In this document: positions 1 to 6,810 of the stretch, piece by piece
Numbering within the stretch: position 1 is the stretch's first letter
Layout: every line of letters starts with the position of its first letter
Origin: Betaproteobacteria bacterium UBA5582
Lineage (GTDB): Bacteria > Pseudomonadota > Gammaproteobacteria > Burkholderiales > Rhodocyclaceae
DNA length: 23,076 nucleotides
Direction of reading: 5' to 3'
Assembly: GCA_002425245.1 (NCBI GenBank)
Contig: DILW01000018.1
Coordinates: 1 to 23,076 of the forward strand
The notes under the pieces: generated by a model
Told to the model about the DNA's origin: nothing
What the model saw: only the letters and a program-made list of their open reading frames with translations
The model's database searches: none
Translations under genes and position numbers: made by a program

Positions 1-36
1 CCTCCTTCCCCTACACGCCGCTCTTTCTTCCGATCT
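1..36. other. Residual Illumina sequencing adapter (artefact)
   Basis: Bases 11-25 (CTACACGCCGCTCTT) match the Illumina TruSeq read-1 adapter at all but one base, and bases 27-36 (CTTCCGATCT) match the adapter's 3' end exactly. A short insertion separates the two blocks. In the proB frame these bases encode a Ser/Arg/Pro/Phe-rich string unlike ProB, whereas ProB-like sequence starts exactly at base 37. The adapter sequence is quoted from memory; no alignment was run. Confidence 0.9.
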
Positions 37-492
37 GTCATCGCCGCCAAGCGAGCCGCCCGCAGCGGCGCTGACACCGTGATCGCCAGCGGCCACGAGG
101 CCGACCCGATCCTGCGCCTGACCGCCGGCGAAGCCCTCGGTACCCTGCTCGTCGCCCAGACACCACCGCTGGCCGCGCGCAAGCAATGGCTGGCCGACCA
201 CCTGCAACTGGCTGGCCGCCTCATGCTCGACGACGGCGCGGTCAACGCGCTGAAATCCGGAAAGAGTCTGCTGCCGGTGGGCATCGTTGCCGTCGACGGT
301 GAATTCGAGCGCGGCGCCGCCGTCGCCTGCATCGCCCCGGACGGCCACGAAGTCGCCCGCGGCCTGGCCAACTACGGCAGCGGCGAAGCCCGCCTGATCG
401 CCCGCAAGGCAACCCATGAAATCGAAGGCATCCTCGGCTACCTGGACGAGCCGGAAGTGATCCACCGCGACAACCTGATCATCAGCAGCTGA
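37..492 (+). CDS. proB: Glutamate 5-kinase, C-terminal part (5' truncated)
   Basis: This is the 3' part of glutamate 5-kinase, which phosphorylates L-glutamate in the first step of proline synthesis. The visible 151 residues start in the end of the amino-acid-kinase domain (VIAAKRAARSGADTVIASGH, then the TAGEALGTLL region). A linker (ARKQWLADHLQLAGRLMLDDG) leads into a C-terminal PUA domain with GVNA-like and LLPVGIVAVDGEFERGAAV stretches, as in full-length ProB of about 370 residues. The GTG at 79 is internal, not a start. The 5' end is lost because the contig ends in adapter sequence at base 36. The stop is TGA at 490-492. No terminator hairpin with a T-run follows. The family assignment is firm; the activity is inferred from the family. 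Confidence 0.93.
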   Translation, partial: VIAAKRAARSGADTVIASGHEADPILRLTAGEALGTLLVAQTPPLAARKQWLADHLQLAGRLMLDDGAVNALKSGKSLLPVGIVAVDGEFERGAAVACIAPDGHEVARGLANYGSGEARLIARKATHEIEGILGYLDEPEVIHRDNLIISS

Positions 493-824
493 TCCAGCCG
501 TACCGGCCGGCGTTTCTCGGCCCCTGCTGCGGCAGACCGATGCAGGTGATCCGGCGGCGCATCGCCCCTACCGGCGCCCGACGACGTGATACCGGCGCAG
601 CTACGAAGACAACCGTGCAAGCCAAACCGCCCGGCAAGTGTGCGCGCCCACACTGATTCACCGCATTTGCCCGAAAGTCGCCGGCGCTCTCTTCCATGCG
701 GTACGATGCACCAATACAAAACCCGAGTCCATGCGCCTGTTTCGCCACGCTTTCCTGGCACCGGCCGGCCAGGTGAGGCGTCGTGCCATTCCGGATTGGA
801 GTTCACAACAGAGGAGGCTGGCTG
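493..824. other. 332-base gap between proB and the diguanylate cyclase
   Basis: I see no convincing gene here. Small open frames on both strands have Arg/Ala/Pro-rich translations with no recognisable motif. Two perfect inverted repeats are present: AGTGTG-N6-CACACT at 637-654 and CCTGGC-N8-GCCAGG at 754-773. The second lies in the probable 5' leader of the downstream GGDEF gene. The motif TACCGGCGC occurs twice close together near 570-595. No confident promoter was found, so the region is best treated as leader and promoter space of unknown function. Confidence 0.5.
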
Positions 825-827
825 GTG

Positions 828-1877
828 ATGCTGGTGTTCAGTGGCGGTGTATTGTTGCTTGCGGTTCTGCTGTTTCTGCTCTGGAAGCAGTCGAGGATGC
901 GCCGTGAATTGGCCGCGCTGCAGGCCAGCGAGGCGTTGTTTCGGCGGCTGACGGAGGATGTTTCCGATGTGATCTGGCGCGCCGACCCGAATCTGCTCAT
1001 CACCTACATCAACCCGACCGACGAAAAGCTGCGCGGGTTCAGCGCGGATGAGGTGGTCGGCCACCATGTTTTCGAGATGTTCACCGACGAGGGGATCGCG
1101 ACGGTGAGCAAAATCATCAAGCAGCGCCAGGAAAGGGAGGCCGATGGGACGATCAGCGGCCCGGTGACCTTCGAGGTTCAGCATCGCTGCAAGGACGGCC
1201 GGCTGCTATGGGGCGAGGTGCTGTCGAAGCCGGAGCGCGACGCGCGGGGCCGGATTACCGGCTACCACGGGATCAGCCGCGAAACGACAGAACGCAAGCG
1301 GATGCAGGATCAGATCCAGAAGCTGGCGTTCTACGATCCTTTGACCGGCCTGCCCAATCGTCGCCTGCTTGAGGATCGCCTCGGGCAGAGCCTGGCGTCG
1401 AGCAAGCGTACGGGAATTTTTGGCGCGCTGCTGTTTCTCGACCTGGACAATTTCAAGCCGCTGAACGATGTGCACGGGCACGAAGCAGGCGATCTGTTGC
1501 TGATCGAAGTGGCCCGGCGGCTGAAGGCCGGGGTGCGGGAGGTGGATACGGTTGCCCGCTTCGGCGGCGACGAGTTTGTCGTGATCATCCGCGAGCTGGA
1601 TCGCGATCTCGCCGTGTCACACGAGCAGGTGGCGACGATTGCCGAGAAAATCCGCGCCCTGCTGGCCGAGCCTTACCGCCTGAGCGTTAGCCACGGCAGC
1701 ATGGCCGGGCAGGAAATTGAACACCGCTGCTCGGCAAGCATCGGCATTCGCGTGTTCATCGGCAACGGCACCAATCCCGACGAGATTCTCAAGCAGGCCG
1801 ATCTGGCGATGTATCAGGCCAAGGACGCCGGGCGCAACACGGTCCGTTTCTTCAGCCCGCCGGACGAGACGGCGTAA
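828..1877 (+). CDS. Membrane-anchored PAS-GGDEF diguanylate cyclase
   Basis: Probable diguanylate cyclase making the second messenger c-di-GMP from two GTP at the inner membrane. From ATG 828 (349 residues) it has one N-terminal membrane span (about residues 2-19, Leu/Val-rich). A PAS sensor domain with its C-terminal motif follows (about 32-155, from LFRRLTEDVSDVIWRAD to GYHGISRETTERK). A GGDEF domain runs from about 165 to 340, opening with FYDPLTGLPNRRLLEDRL and carrying an intact GGDEF motif at 246-250. An RxxD motif (REVD, 237-240) sits where the inhibitory c-di-GMP site is found, so product inhibition is likely. There is no EAL domain. An open frame runs back to GTG 783, but GAGGAGG at 811-817 fixes the start at GTG 825 or ATG 828. 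The PAS ligand cannot be told from sequence. Confidence 0.9.
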   Translation: MLVFSGGVLLLAVLLFLLWKQSRMRRELAALQASEALFRRLTEDVSDVIWRADPNLLITYINPTDEKLRGFSADEVVGHHVFEMFTDEGIATVSKIIKQRQEREADGTISGPVTFEVQHRCKDGRLLWGEVLSKPERDARGRITGYHGISRETTERKRMQDQIQKLAFYDPLTGLPNRRLLEDRLGQSLASSKRTGIFGALLFLDLDNFKPLNDVHGHEAGDLLLIEVARRLKAGVREVDTVARFGGDEFVVIIRELDRDLAVSHEQVATIAEKIRALLAEPYRLSVSHGSMAGQEIEHRCSASIGIRVFIGNGTNPDEILKQADLAMYQAKDAGRNTVRFFSPPDETA

Positions 1878-1898
1878 AAAAGCCGGGCAAGCCCGGCT
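1876..1898 (-). terminator. Rho-independent terminator of the small membrane protein gene
   Basis: AGCCGGGC-AA-GCCCGGCT (1881-1898) is a perfect 8-bp inverted repeat. Read on the minus strand it is followed at once by six T (1881-1876), a textbook intrinsic terminator 5 bases after the stop of the 33-residue gene. On the plus strand the tract after the hairpin is only CTCTTTC, so it may also weakly stop the GGDEF transcript. Confidence 0.8.
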
Positions 1899-1903
1899 CT
1901 CTT

Positions 1904-2005
1904 TCAGTGGTAGGCTTTTTTCGAAGCCAGCCGGTTGGCCATGAAGCAGGCCATGCCGAAAATCACCACGGCGAAGCCGACGCCGACCAGGGAAAGCTCA
2001 TCCAT
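1904..2005 (-). CDS. 33-residue single-span small membrane protein, unknown
   Basis: Short open frame of 33 codons plus stop, starting MDELSLVGVGFAVVIFGMAC and ending in a basic tail (NRLASKKAYH). It has an acidic N-terminus, one hydrophobic span (about residues 6-23) and a positively charged C-terminus, which suggests an inner-membrane protein with its N-terminus outside. A G-rich stretch (GGGGTG) lies 5 bases before the ATG, and a strong intrinsic terminator lies just after the stop. Both argue that this is a real transcription unit rather than chance. It is divergent from cbbM and shares the 2006-2206 upstream region. It does not resemble CydX, CcoQ or KdpF as I know them. The function is unknown; a role as a small subunit or modulator of a membrane complex would be a guess. 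Confidence 0.6.
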   Translation of the reverse strand: MDELSLVGVGFAVVIFGMACFMANRLASKKAYH

Positions 2006-2108
2006 TTAACACCCCGCAGAAAAGGTTATTGATTGATCGAAGCGGCTTAGACCGGCTGACGCGAGAAAGTTCCCGGTGCGCAATCGGCAAAACAATAAGA
2101 AATCGCTG

Positions 2109-2161
2109 AACAGTCCCATAAAAATACGTGACTGTTATTTATCTTTAGCCCTTCCTAATAT
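2109..2161 (+). promoter_or_regulatory. Candidate cbbM control region: inverted repeat plus LysR-type site
   Basis: AACAGTC (2109-2115) and GACTGTT (2130-2136) are perfect inverted arms separated by 14 AT-rich bases, giving a 21-base centre-to-centre spacing. Nine bases on lies TTAG-N6-CTAA (2145-2158), which fits the loose CbbR/LysR pattern TNA-N7/8-TNA as TTA-N8-TAA. A weak -10-like TAATAT (2156-2161) overlaps it and has no good -35, as would suit an activator-dependent promoter. The exact transcription start is not determined, and the LysR pattern is short enough to occur by chance. Confidence 0.4.
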
Positions 2162-2206
2162 GGCTTCCATCGTAGCCACCCGGCAAACACACCAAGGAGA
2201 CAAACG

Positions 2207-3586
2207 ATGGATCAATCGAACCGCTATGCCGACCTGAGCCTCAAGGAAGAAGACCTGATCGCCGGCGGCCAGCACATTCTCTGTGCTTACAAGATGAAGC
2301 CCAAGGCCGGCTATGGCTACCTCGAAGCGGCCGCTCACTTCGCCGCCGAGTCTTCCACCGGAACCAATGTCGAGGTGTGCACCACCGACGAATTCACCAA
2401 GGGCGTTGATGCGCTGGTCTATCACATCGACGAGGCGACCGAGGAAATGCGCATCGCCTACCCGATCGATCTGTTCGACCGCAACGTCATCGACGGCCGG
2501 ATGATGATCGTTTCCTTCCTCACGCTGACCATCGGCAACAACCAGGGCATGGGCGACATCGAGCACGCCAAGATGTACGACTTCTATGTGCCGCGCCGCG
2601 CCATCGAACTGTTCGACGGCCCGTCGGTGGACATCAGCAACCTGTGGCGCATCCTTGGCCGGCCGATGCAGGATGGCGGCTACATCGCCGGCACCATCAT
2701 CAAGCCCAAGCTCGGCCTGCGCCCCGAACCCTTCGCTGCCGCCGCCTACCAGTTCTGGCTGGGCGGCGACTTCATCAAGAACGACGAACCGCAGGGCAAC
2801 CAGGTGTTCTGCCCGATGAAGCAGGTAATCCCGCTGGTACGCGATGCGATGAAACGGGCCATGGACGAAACCGGCCAGGCCAAGATCTTCTCGGCCAACA
2901 TCACCGCCGACGACCACGGCGAGATGATCGCCCGCGGCGAATACATCCTCGAAACCTTCGGTCCCGATGCCGACAAGGTGGCTTTCCTGGTCGACGGCTA
3001 TGTCGGCGGCCCGGGCATGGTCACCACCGCCCGCCGCTACTTCTCCCGCCAGTACCTGCACTACCACCGCGCCGGCCACGGCGCCGTCACCTCGCCGTCG
3101 TCGAAGCGCGGCTACACCGCCTACGTGCTGGCCAAGATGAGCCGGCTGCAGGGCGCTTCCGGCATCCACGTCGGCACCATGGGCTACGGCAAGATGGAGG
3201 GCGACAAGGACGACCGCGCCATCGCCTACATCATCGAGCGCGACAGCTACAGCGGCCCGGCCTACCACCAGGAGTGGTACGGCATGAAGCCGACCACGCC
3301 GATCATCTCCGGCGGCATGAACGCGCTGCGCCTGCCCGGCTTCTTCGAGAACCTCGGCCACGGCAACGTGATCAACACTGCCGGCGGCGGCTCCTACGGC
3401 CACATCGACAGCCCGGCCGCCGGCGCCAAATCGCTGCGCCAGGCGTACGAATGCTGGAAGGCCAAGGCCGACCCGATCGAGTGGGCCAAGGAGCACCCCG
3501 AGTTCGCCCGCGCCTTTGCCTCCTTCCCCAAGGATGCCGACCAGATCTACCCGGGCTGGCGCGACAAGCTCGGCGTCCACAAGTAA
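2207..3586 (+). CDS. cbbM: Form II ribulose-bisphosphate carboxylase (RuBisCO)
   Basis: Form II RuBisCO large subunit, which carboxylates (or oxygenates) ribulose 1,5-bisphosphate in the Calvin cycle, normally as a dimer or dimer multimer without small subunits. The 459-residue length is typical. Key residues fall at the same numbers as in the Rhodospirillum rubrum enzyme: catalytic K166 in GTIIKPKLGLRP, the carbamylated K191 with D193 and E194 in GGDFIKNDEPQGNQ, and loop-6 K329 in GYGKMEG. The LHYHRAGHGAVTS segment supplies the active-site His/Arg. It is therefore a true RuBisCO, not a RuBisCO-like protein. AAGGAGA (2194-2200) lies 6 bases before the ATG. It is followed by a terminator-like hairpin and then cbbQ and cbbO. 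Form II enzymes have low CO2/O2 specificity, which suggests use at high CO2 or low O2, or for redox balancing (inference). Confidence 0.98.
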   Translation: MDQSNRYADLSLKEEDLIAGGQHILCAYKMKPKAGYGYLEAAAHFAAESSTGTNVEVCTTDEFTKGVDALVYHIDEATEEMRIAYPIDLFDRNVIDGRMMIVSFLTLTIGNNQGMGDIEHAKMYDFYVPRRAIELFDGPSVDISNLWRILGRPMQDGGYIAGTIIKPKLGLRPEPFAAAAYQFWLGGDFIKNDEPQGNQVFCPMKQVIPLVRDAMKRAMDETGQAKIFSANITADDHGEMIARGEYILETFGPDADKVAFLVDGYVGGPGMVTTARRYFSRQYLHYHRAGHGAVTSPSSKRGYTAYVLAKMSRLQGASGIHVGTMGYGKMEGDKDDRAIAYIIERDSYSGPAYHQEWYGMKPTTPIISGGMNALRLPGFFENLGHGNVINTAGGGSYGHIDSPAAGAKSLRQAYECWKAKADPIEWAKEHPEFARAFASFPKDADQIYPGWRDKLGVHK

Positions 3587-3596
3587 GCCCCAGCGA

Positions 3597-3617
3597 CCCC
3601 GCCCCGGCGGGGTTTTT
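3597..3617 (+). terminator. Terminator-like hairpin between cbbM and cbbQ
   Basis: CCCCGC (3597-3602) pairs with GCGGGG (3607-3612) around a 4-base loop and is followed by TTTTT (3613-3617). It lies 10 bases after the cbbM stop and 27 before the cbbQ start. Because cbbQ has no obvious promoter of its own, this probably acts as a partial terminator that keeps cbbM expression far above cbbQO (inference). Confidence 0.75.
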
Positions 3618-3643
3618 CTTCCGCGCCACCTGGAGCAACTGCC

Positions 3644-4447
3644 ATGAACGATGCCGCCCACTTCGGGGTTCGCCGCGAGCCCTTCTACCAGGCTCAGGGC
3701 AACGAGGTCGAACTCTACCTGGCCGCCTACGCCGCCCGCCTGCCGGTCATGCTCAAGGGGCCGACCGGTTGCGGCAAGTCGCGCTTCGTCGAGTACATGG
3801 CCTGGAAGCTCGGCAAGCCGCTGATCAGCGTCGCCTGCAACGAGGACATGAGTGCCGCCGACCTGGTCGGCCGCTACCTGCTCGACGCCAACGGCACCCG
3901 CTGGCAGGACGGCCCGCTGACGCAGGCGGCCCGCATCGGCGCCATCTGCTACCTCGACGAAATCGTCGAAGCCCGCCAGGACACCCTGGTCGTCATTCAC
4001 CCGTTGACCGACCATCGGCGCACCCTGCCGCTGGAGAAGAAGGGCGAACAGGTCGAAGCCCATCCCGACTTCCAGCTGGTGATCTCCTACAACCCGGGTT
4101 ACCAGAGCCTGATGAAGGATCTCAAGCAGTCGACCAAGCAGCGTTTCGCCGCCTTCCAGTTCGACTATCCGGAAGCCAGCCTGGAAGCCCGCATCGTCTG
4201 TACCGAAACCTCAATCCCCCAGGCCACCGCCGAACAACTGGTGGCCTTCGCCCAGGCCGGCCGGCGCCTCAAGGGACACGGCCTCGACGAAGGCATCTCG
4301 ACCCGGCTGATCGTCTACGCCGCCAGCCTGATCGCCCGCGGCGTCAGCCCGGCCGACGCCTGCCGCATGGCGATGGTCCGCCCGATCACCGACGACGCCG
4401 ACGTGATCAACAGCCTGGACCACGCCATTACGGCCATTTTTGGCTGA
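3644..4447 (+). CDS. cbbQ: RuBisCO activase AAA+ subunit CbbQ (MoxR family)
   Basis: AAA+ ATPase of the MoxR group that works with CbbO to remove inhibitory sugar phosphates from RuBisCO active sites in the cytoplasm. The 267 residues match the usual CbbQ length. Walker A is GPTGCGKS (39-46) and Walker B is ICYLDE, with D105-E106. Sensor and arginine-finger candidates lie in VISYNPGYQSL and STKQRFAAFQF. NirQ/NorQ proteins are close relatives, but the position directly behind cbbM and ahead of a CbbO gene supports CbbQ. GGAG at 3632-3635 lies 8 bases before the ATG. The stop is 5 bases before the cbbO start, so translation of the two is probably coupled. Confidence 0.95.
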   Translation: MNDAAHFGVRREPFYQAQGNEVELYLAAYAARLPVMLKGPTGCGKSRFVEYMAWKLGKPLISVACNEDMSAADLVGRYLLDANGTRWQDGPLTQAARIGAICYLDEIVEARQDTLVVIHPLTDHRRTLPLEKKGEQVEAHPDFQLVISYNPGYQSLMKDLKQSTKQRFAAFQFDYPEASLEARIVCTETSIPQATAEQLVAFAQAGRRLKGHGLDEGISTRLIVYAASLIARGVSPADACRMAMVRPITDDADVINSLDHAITAIFG

Positions 4448-4452
4448 CCGGG

Positions 4453-6744
4453 ATGGCGGTTCCCGGCCTGCGCAACATTGCCGATGCGCGCCAGCGGCCG
4501 ATGTCCGGCCCGTCGGCGCAGGCAGCCTGGACCACGCTCGACTGCGGCTTTGCCGTCGTCGCCGACGTCTTCGAGGAATGCCTAGCCGCCGCCGGGCAAG
4601 TACTCACCGCCAGCGAACTCGGCGACTACCTGGAAGCGGCACGCACCATCGGCAAGCTCGGACGCGGCCCCGAACCGTTGCTCGCCTTTCTCGAACACTG
4701 GCCGGCGGTGGCGCGCCAGCTCGCGCCGGCGGAGGCCCTGCCGCCCCTGATGGCGAGCATCCGCTGCCTGCAGAAATCGCCCAACGCACCTGCCGTGACG
4801 CCCTTGCTGCAGACGCTGGCCGCAGTCGTTGCCTGCGTCCGCAGCAGCGACGGCCTGGCTGCCTACCTGCGTATCGTCCTCGATCTTGGCGAACGCACCG
4901 CCGGTTCGATTCACGGTCGCCAGCTCACCCACCCCAGCCCGTCCCTGCCCGACTTCCTCCTTGCCGCCCCCCGACTGCTTGCCATCGTCTCGCTGGCCGG
5001 TCTGAGCCGCTGGGTGTCCCAGGGCATCCGCCTGACCGGCGACCACCCCGAACGTCAGCGCGACTTCTTCAGCCTGCAGTCCGCGGAAAGCCGGCGCCTG
5101 CTTGAGGGTGAACGGGATGGCACCCTGTTCGCCGCCGTCGAGCGCCGCCTCGCCCTGAGCCTGCAAGCACTGTGGGCCGACGACAGCCCGCTCGTCCCCT
5201 ACTCGACCGCCTTCGCCGAGCGCCGCCAGCAACCCTACCTGGCCGCCGACGGGCTGCGCCTGCCCGATGTCCTGAACGCGCAACACGGCATTTCCGGCAT
5301 CGACCGCTACCGCCTGATGCTCGCCCACATGGCCGGCCATCGCCGCTGGAGCTCGCCACTGGTCGCCGACAACTGGAGCCCGTTGCAGCGCCTCGCGGTC
5401 GAAACCCTGGAGGACGCCCGCATCGATTGCCTGCTGATGCGCAGTTTTCCCGGGCTGGGCGCCCTCCTGCTCGCCGCCCACCCCAAACCGCAAGCCGGCG
5501 CCTGCGACCCGGCCCGGGAAAACACCCTGCGTCATCGCCTGGTCCGTCTGTCGCGCGCCTGCCTGGCACCGCAACAGGCCGACCCGGATCCACTGATCGA
5601 CGAATTCGCCGGACGCTTTCATCACTGCCTCGCCCAGGGGGCAGCCTCCACCCGGGCGATGGCCGAGATTGCCCTGAGCTACGCGGCACGCAGCCGCCTG
5701 CCCAGCGATCAGTTCGCCCAGGTTTTCTTCACCGATACCGAGGTCGATTACCGCGACGACAACCGTCACCTGTGGACCTATATCGAAGCCGGCGACGAGG
5801 AAGACAGCTTCGCCCCGCCGCCCATCGCCAGTTCCGCCGAAGTCGCCGGCCTCCCACCCCGCCACTACCCGGAATGGGACTACCTGACGCAGACCTTGCG
5901 TCCCGACTGGACCGCGGTGTACGAAGCCCTGCACGCGCCGGGACGTGCGGCCGACATCGATGCCCTGCTCGCCCGTCATGCCGTCCTCGCCCGCCGGCTC
6001 AAGCGCCTGCTCGACCTGCTCAAGCCGCAGGAGCGGGTCCGGCTGCGCCGGCAGGAAAACGGCAGCGAACTTGACCTCGACGTCGCCCTGCGGGCTTTGA
6101 TCGACTGGCGCAGCGGCCAGCTGCCCGACCCGCGGATCAACATCAGCCACCGCACCGCCGGCCGCGACATCAGCGTGCTACTGCTAATTGATCTGTCGCA
6201 GTCGCTCAATACCTGCCTGCCCGAAAGCCGGCACAGCATCCTCGACACCGCCCGCGAGGCCGTCGCCCTCCTCGGCTGGGCCACCGACGAGCTAGGCGAC
6301 GCCTGCGCCATTGCCGGCTTTCACTCCAACACCCGGCACGAGGTCCGCTACCACCACATCAAGGGCTTTGGCGAAGCCTGGGGCGATCCGGTCAAGGCCC
6401 GTCTGGCCGCCATCGAGGCCGGCTGGTCGACCCGCATGGGCGCCGCGCTGCGCCACGCCGGGCGGATGCTTTCGGCACGGCCGAGCGAAAAACGCATCCT
6501 GCTCCTGCTGACCGACGGCGAACCGGCCGACATCGACGTCAGCGACCCCGACTACCTGATCGCCGACGCCCGCCAGGCGGTCGGCGAACTGGCCGGTTCC
6601 GGCATCGACAGCTTCTGCCTCAGCCTCGACCCCAAGGCTGACGCCTACGCTGGCCGAATCTTCGGCCACCGCTGGCGAGTGCTCGACCGGATCGAACGCC
6701 TGCCCGAGCAGCTACCCATGGTTTACCTGAACCTCACCCGTTGA
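4453..6744 (+). CDS. cbbO: RuBisCO activase adaptor CbbO (C-terminal vWA domain)
   Basis: CbbO links the CbbQ hexamer to RuBisCO; together they remodel the inhibited enzyme using ATP. The predicted protein has 763 residues, near the usual size. The long N-terminal part is helical with no familiar motif. The C-terminal von Willebrand A domain (about 570-763) has a complete metal-ion site: D580-x-S582-x-S584 in LLIDLSQS, T660 in GWSTRMG and D688 in LLLTDGEP. The same frame is open far upstream across cbbM and cbbQ, but that is a GC-rich artefact. ATG 4453 is the first start after the cbbQ stop. Its ribosome site is weak (ACCGGG), which fits coupling to cbbQ; ATG 4501 is an alternative. The related NorD is less likely given the cbbM-cbbQ context. 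Confidence 0.92.
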   Translation: MAVPGLRNIADARQRPMSGPSAQAAWTTLDCGFAVVADVFEECLAAAGQVLTASELGDYLEAARTIGKLGRGPEPLLAFLEHWPAVARQLAPAEALPPLMASIRCLQKSPNAPAVTPLLQTLAAVVACVRSSDGLAAYLRIVLDLGERTAGSIHGRQLTHPSPSLPDFLLAAPRLLAIVSLAGLSRWVSQGIRLTGDHPERQRDFFSLQSAESRRLLEGERDGTLFAAVERRLALSLQALWADDSPLVPYSTAFAERRQQPYLAADGLRLPDVLNAQHGISGIDRYRLMLAHMAGHRRWSSPLVADNWSPLQRLAVETLEDARIDCLLMRSFPGLGALLLAAHPKPQAGACDPARENTLRHRLVRLSRACLAPQQADPDPLIDEFAGRFHHCLAQGAASTRAMAEIALSYAARSRLPSDQFAQVFFTDTEVDYRDDNRHLWTYIEAGDEEDSFAPPPIASSAEVAGLPPRHYPEWDYLTQTLRPDWTAVYEALHAPGRAADIDALLARHAVLARRLKRLLDLLKPQERVRLRRQENGSELDLDVALRALIDWRSGQLPDPRINISHRTAGRDISVLLLIDLSQSLNTCLPESRHSILDTAREAVALLGWATDELGDACAIAGFHSNTRHEVRYHHIKGFGEAWGDPVKARLAAIEAGWSTRMGAALRHAGRMLSARPSEKRILLLLTDGEPADIDVSDPDYLIADARQAVGELAGSGIDSFCLSLDPKADAYAGRIFGHRWRVLDRIERLPEQLPMVYLNLTR

Positions 6745-6810
6745 CGCCCGGCAATGCGGCGCCTACAGTTAAGCGATGCTGAAGCCACCATCTTCCAGAT
6801 TCAGAGAACA

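Noticed and set aside
638..907. Plus-strand frame covering MRLFRHAFLAPAGQ at 731, as an alternative N-terminus for the GGDEF gene through a frameshift
   Set aside because: The GGDEF frame has its own strong ribosome site at 811-817 and a good membrane span directly after GTG 825/ATG 828, so no frameshift is needed.
2030..2045. FNR-like box near TTGATTGATCGAAG upstream of cbbM
   Set aside because: Only one half-site (TTGAT/ATCAA) is good; the other arm matches poorly, so anaerobic control by FNR is not supported.
2207..3586. RuBisCO-like protein (form IV) instead of true RuBisCO
   Set aside because: K166, K191, D193, E194 and K329 are all present at the positions of form II enzymes; form IV proteins lack several of these.
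2135..4063. 642-codon minus-strand open frame antisense to cbbM and cbbQ
   Set aside because: Its translation is a Val/Gly/Ala/His/Asp-rich string with no motif, and it mirrors the codon bias of the strong genes on the other strand. Long antisense frames are common in DNA this GC-rich.
2644..4452. Upstream extension of the cbbO frame to 1366 codons, suggesting a giant fusion protein
   Set aside because: The part before 4453 is an Arg/Pro-rich out-of-frame reading of cbbM and cbbQ. Only the part from 4453 on looks like protein (CbbO).
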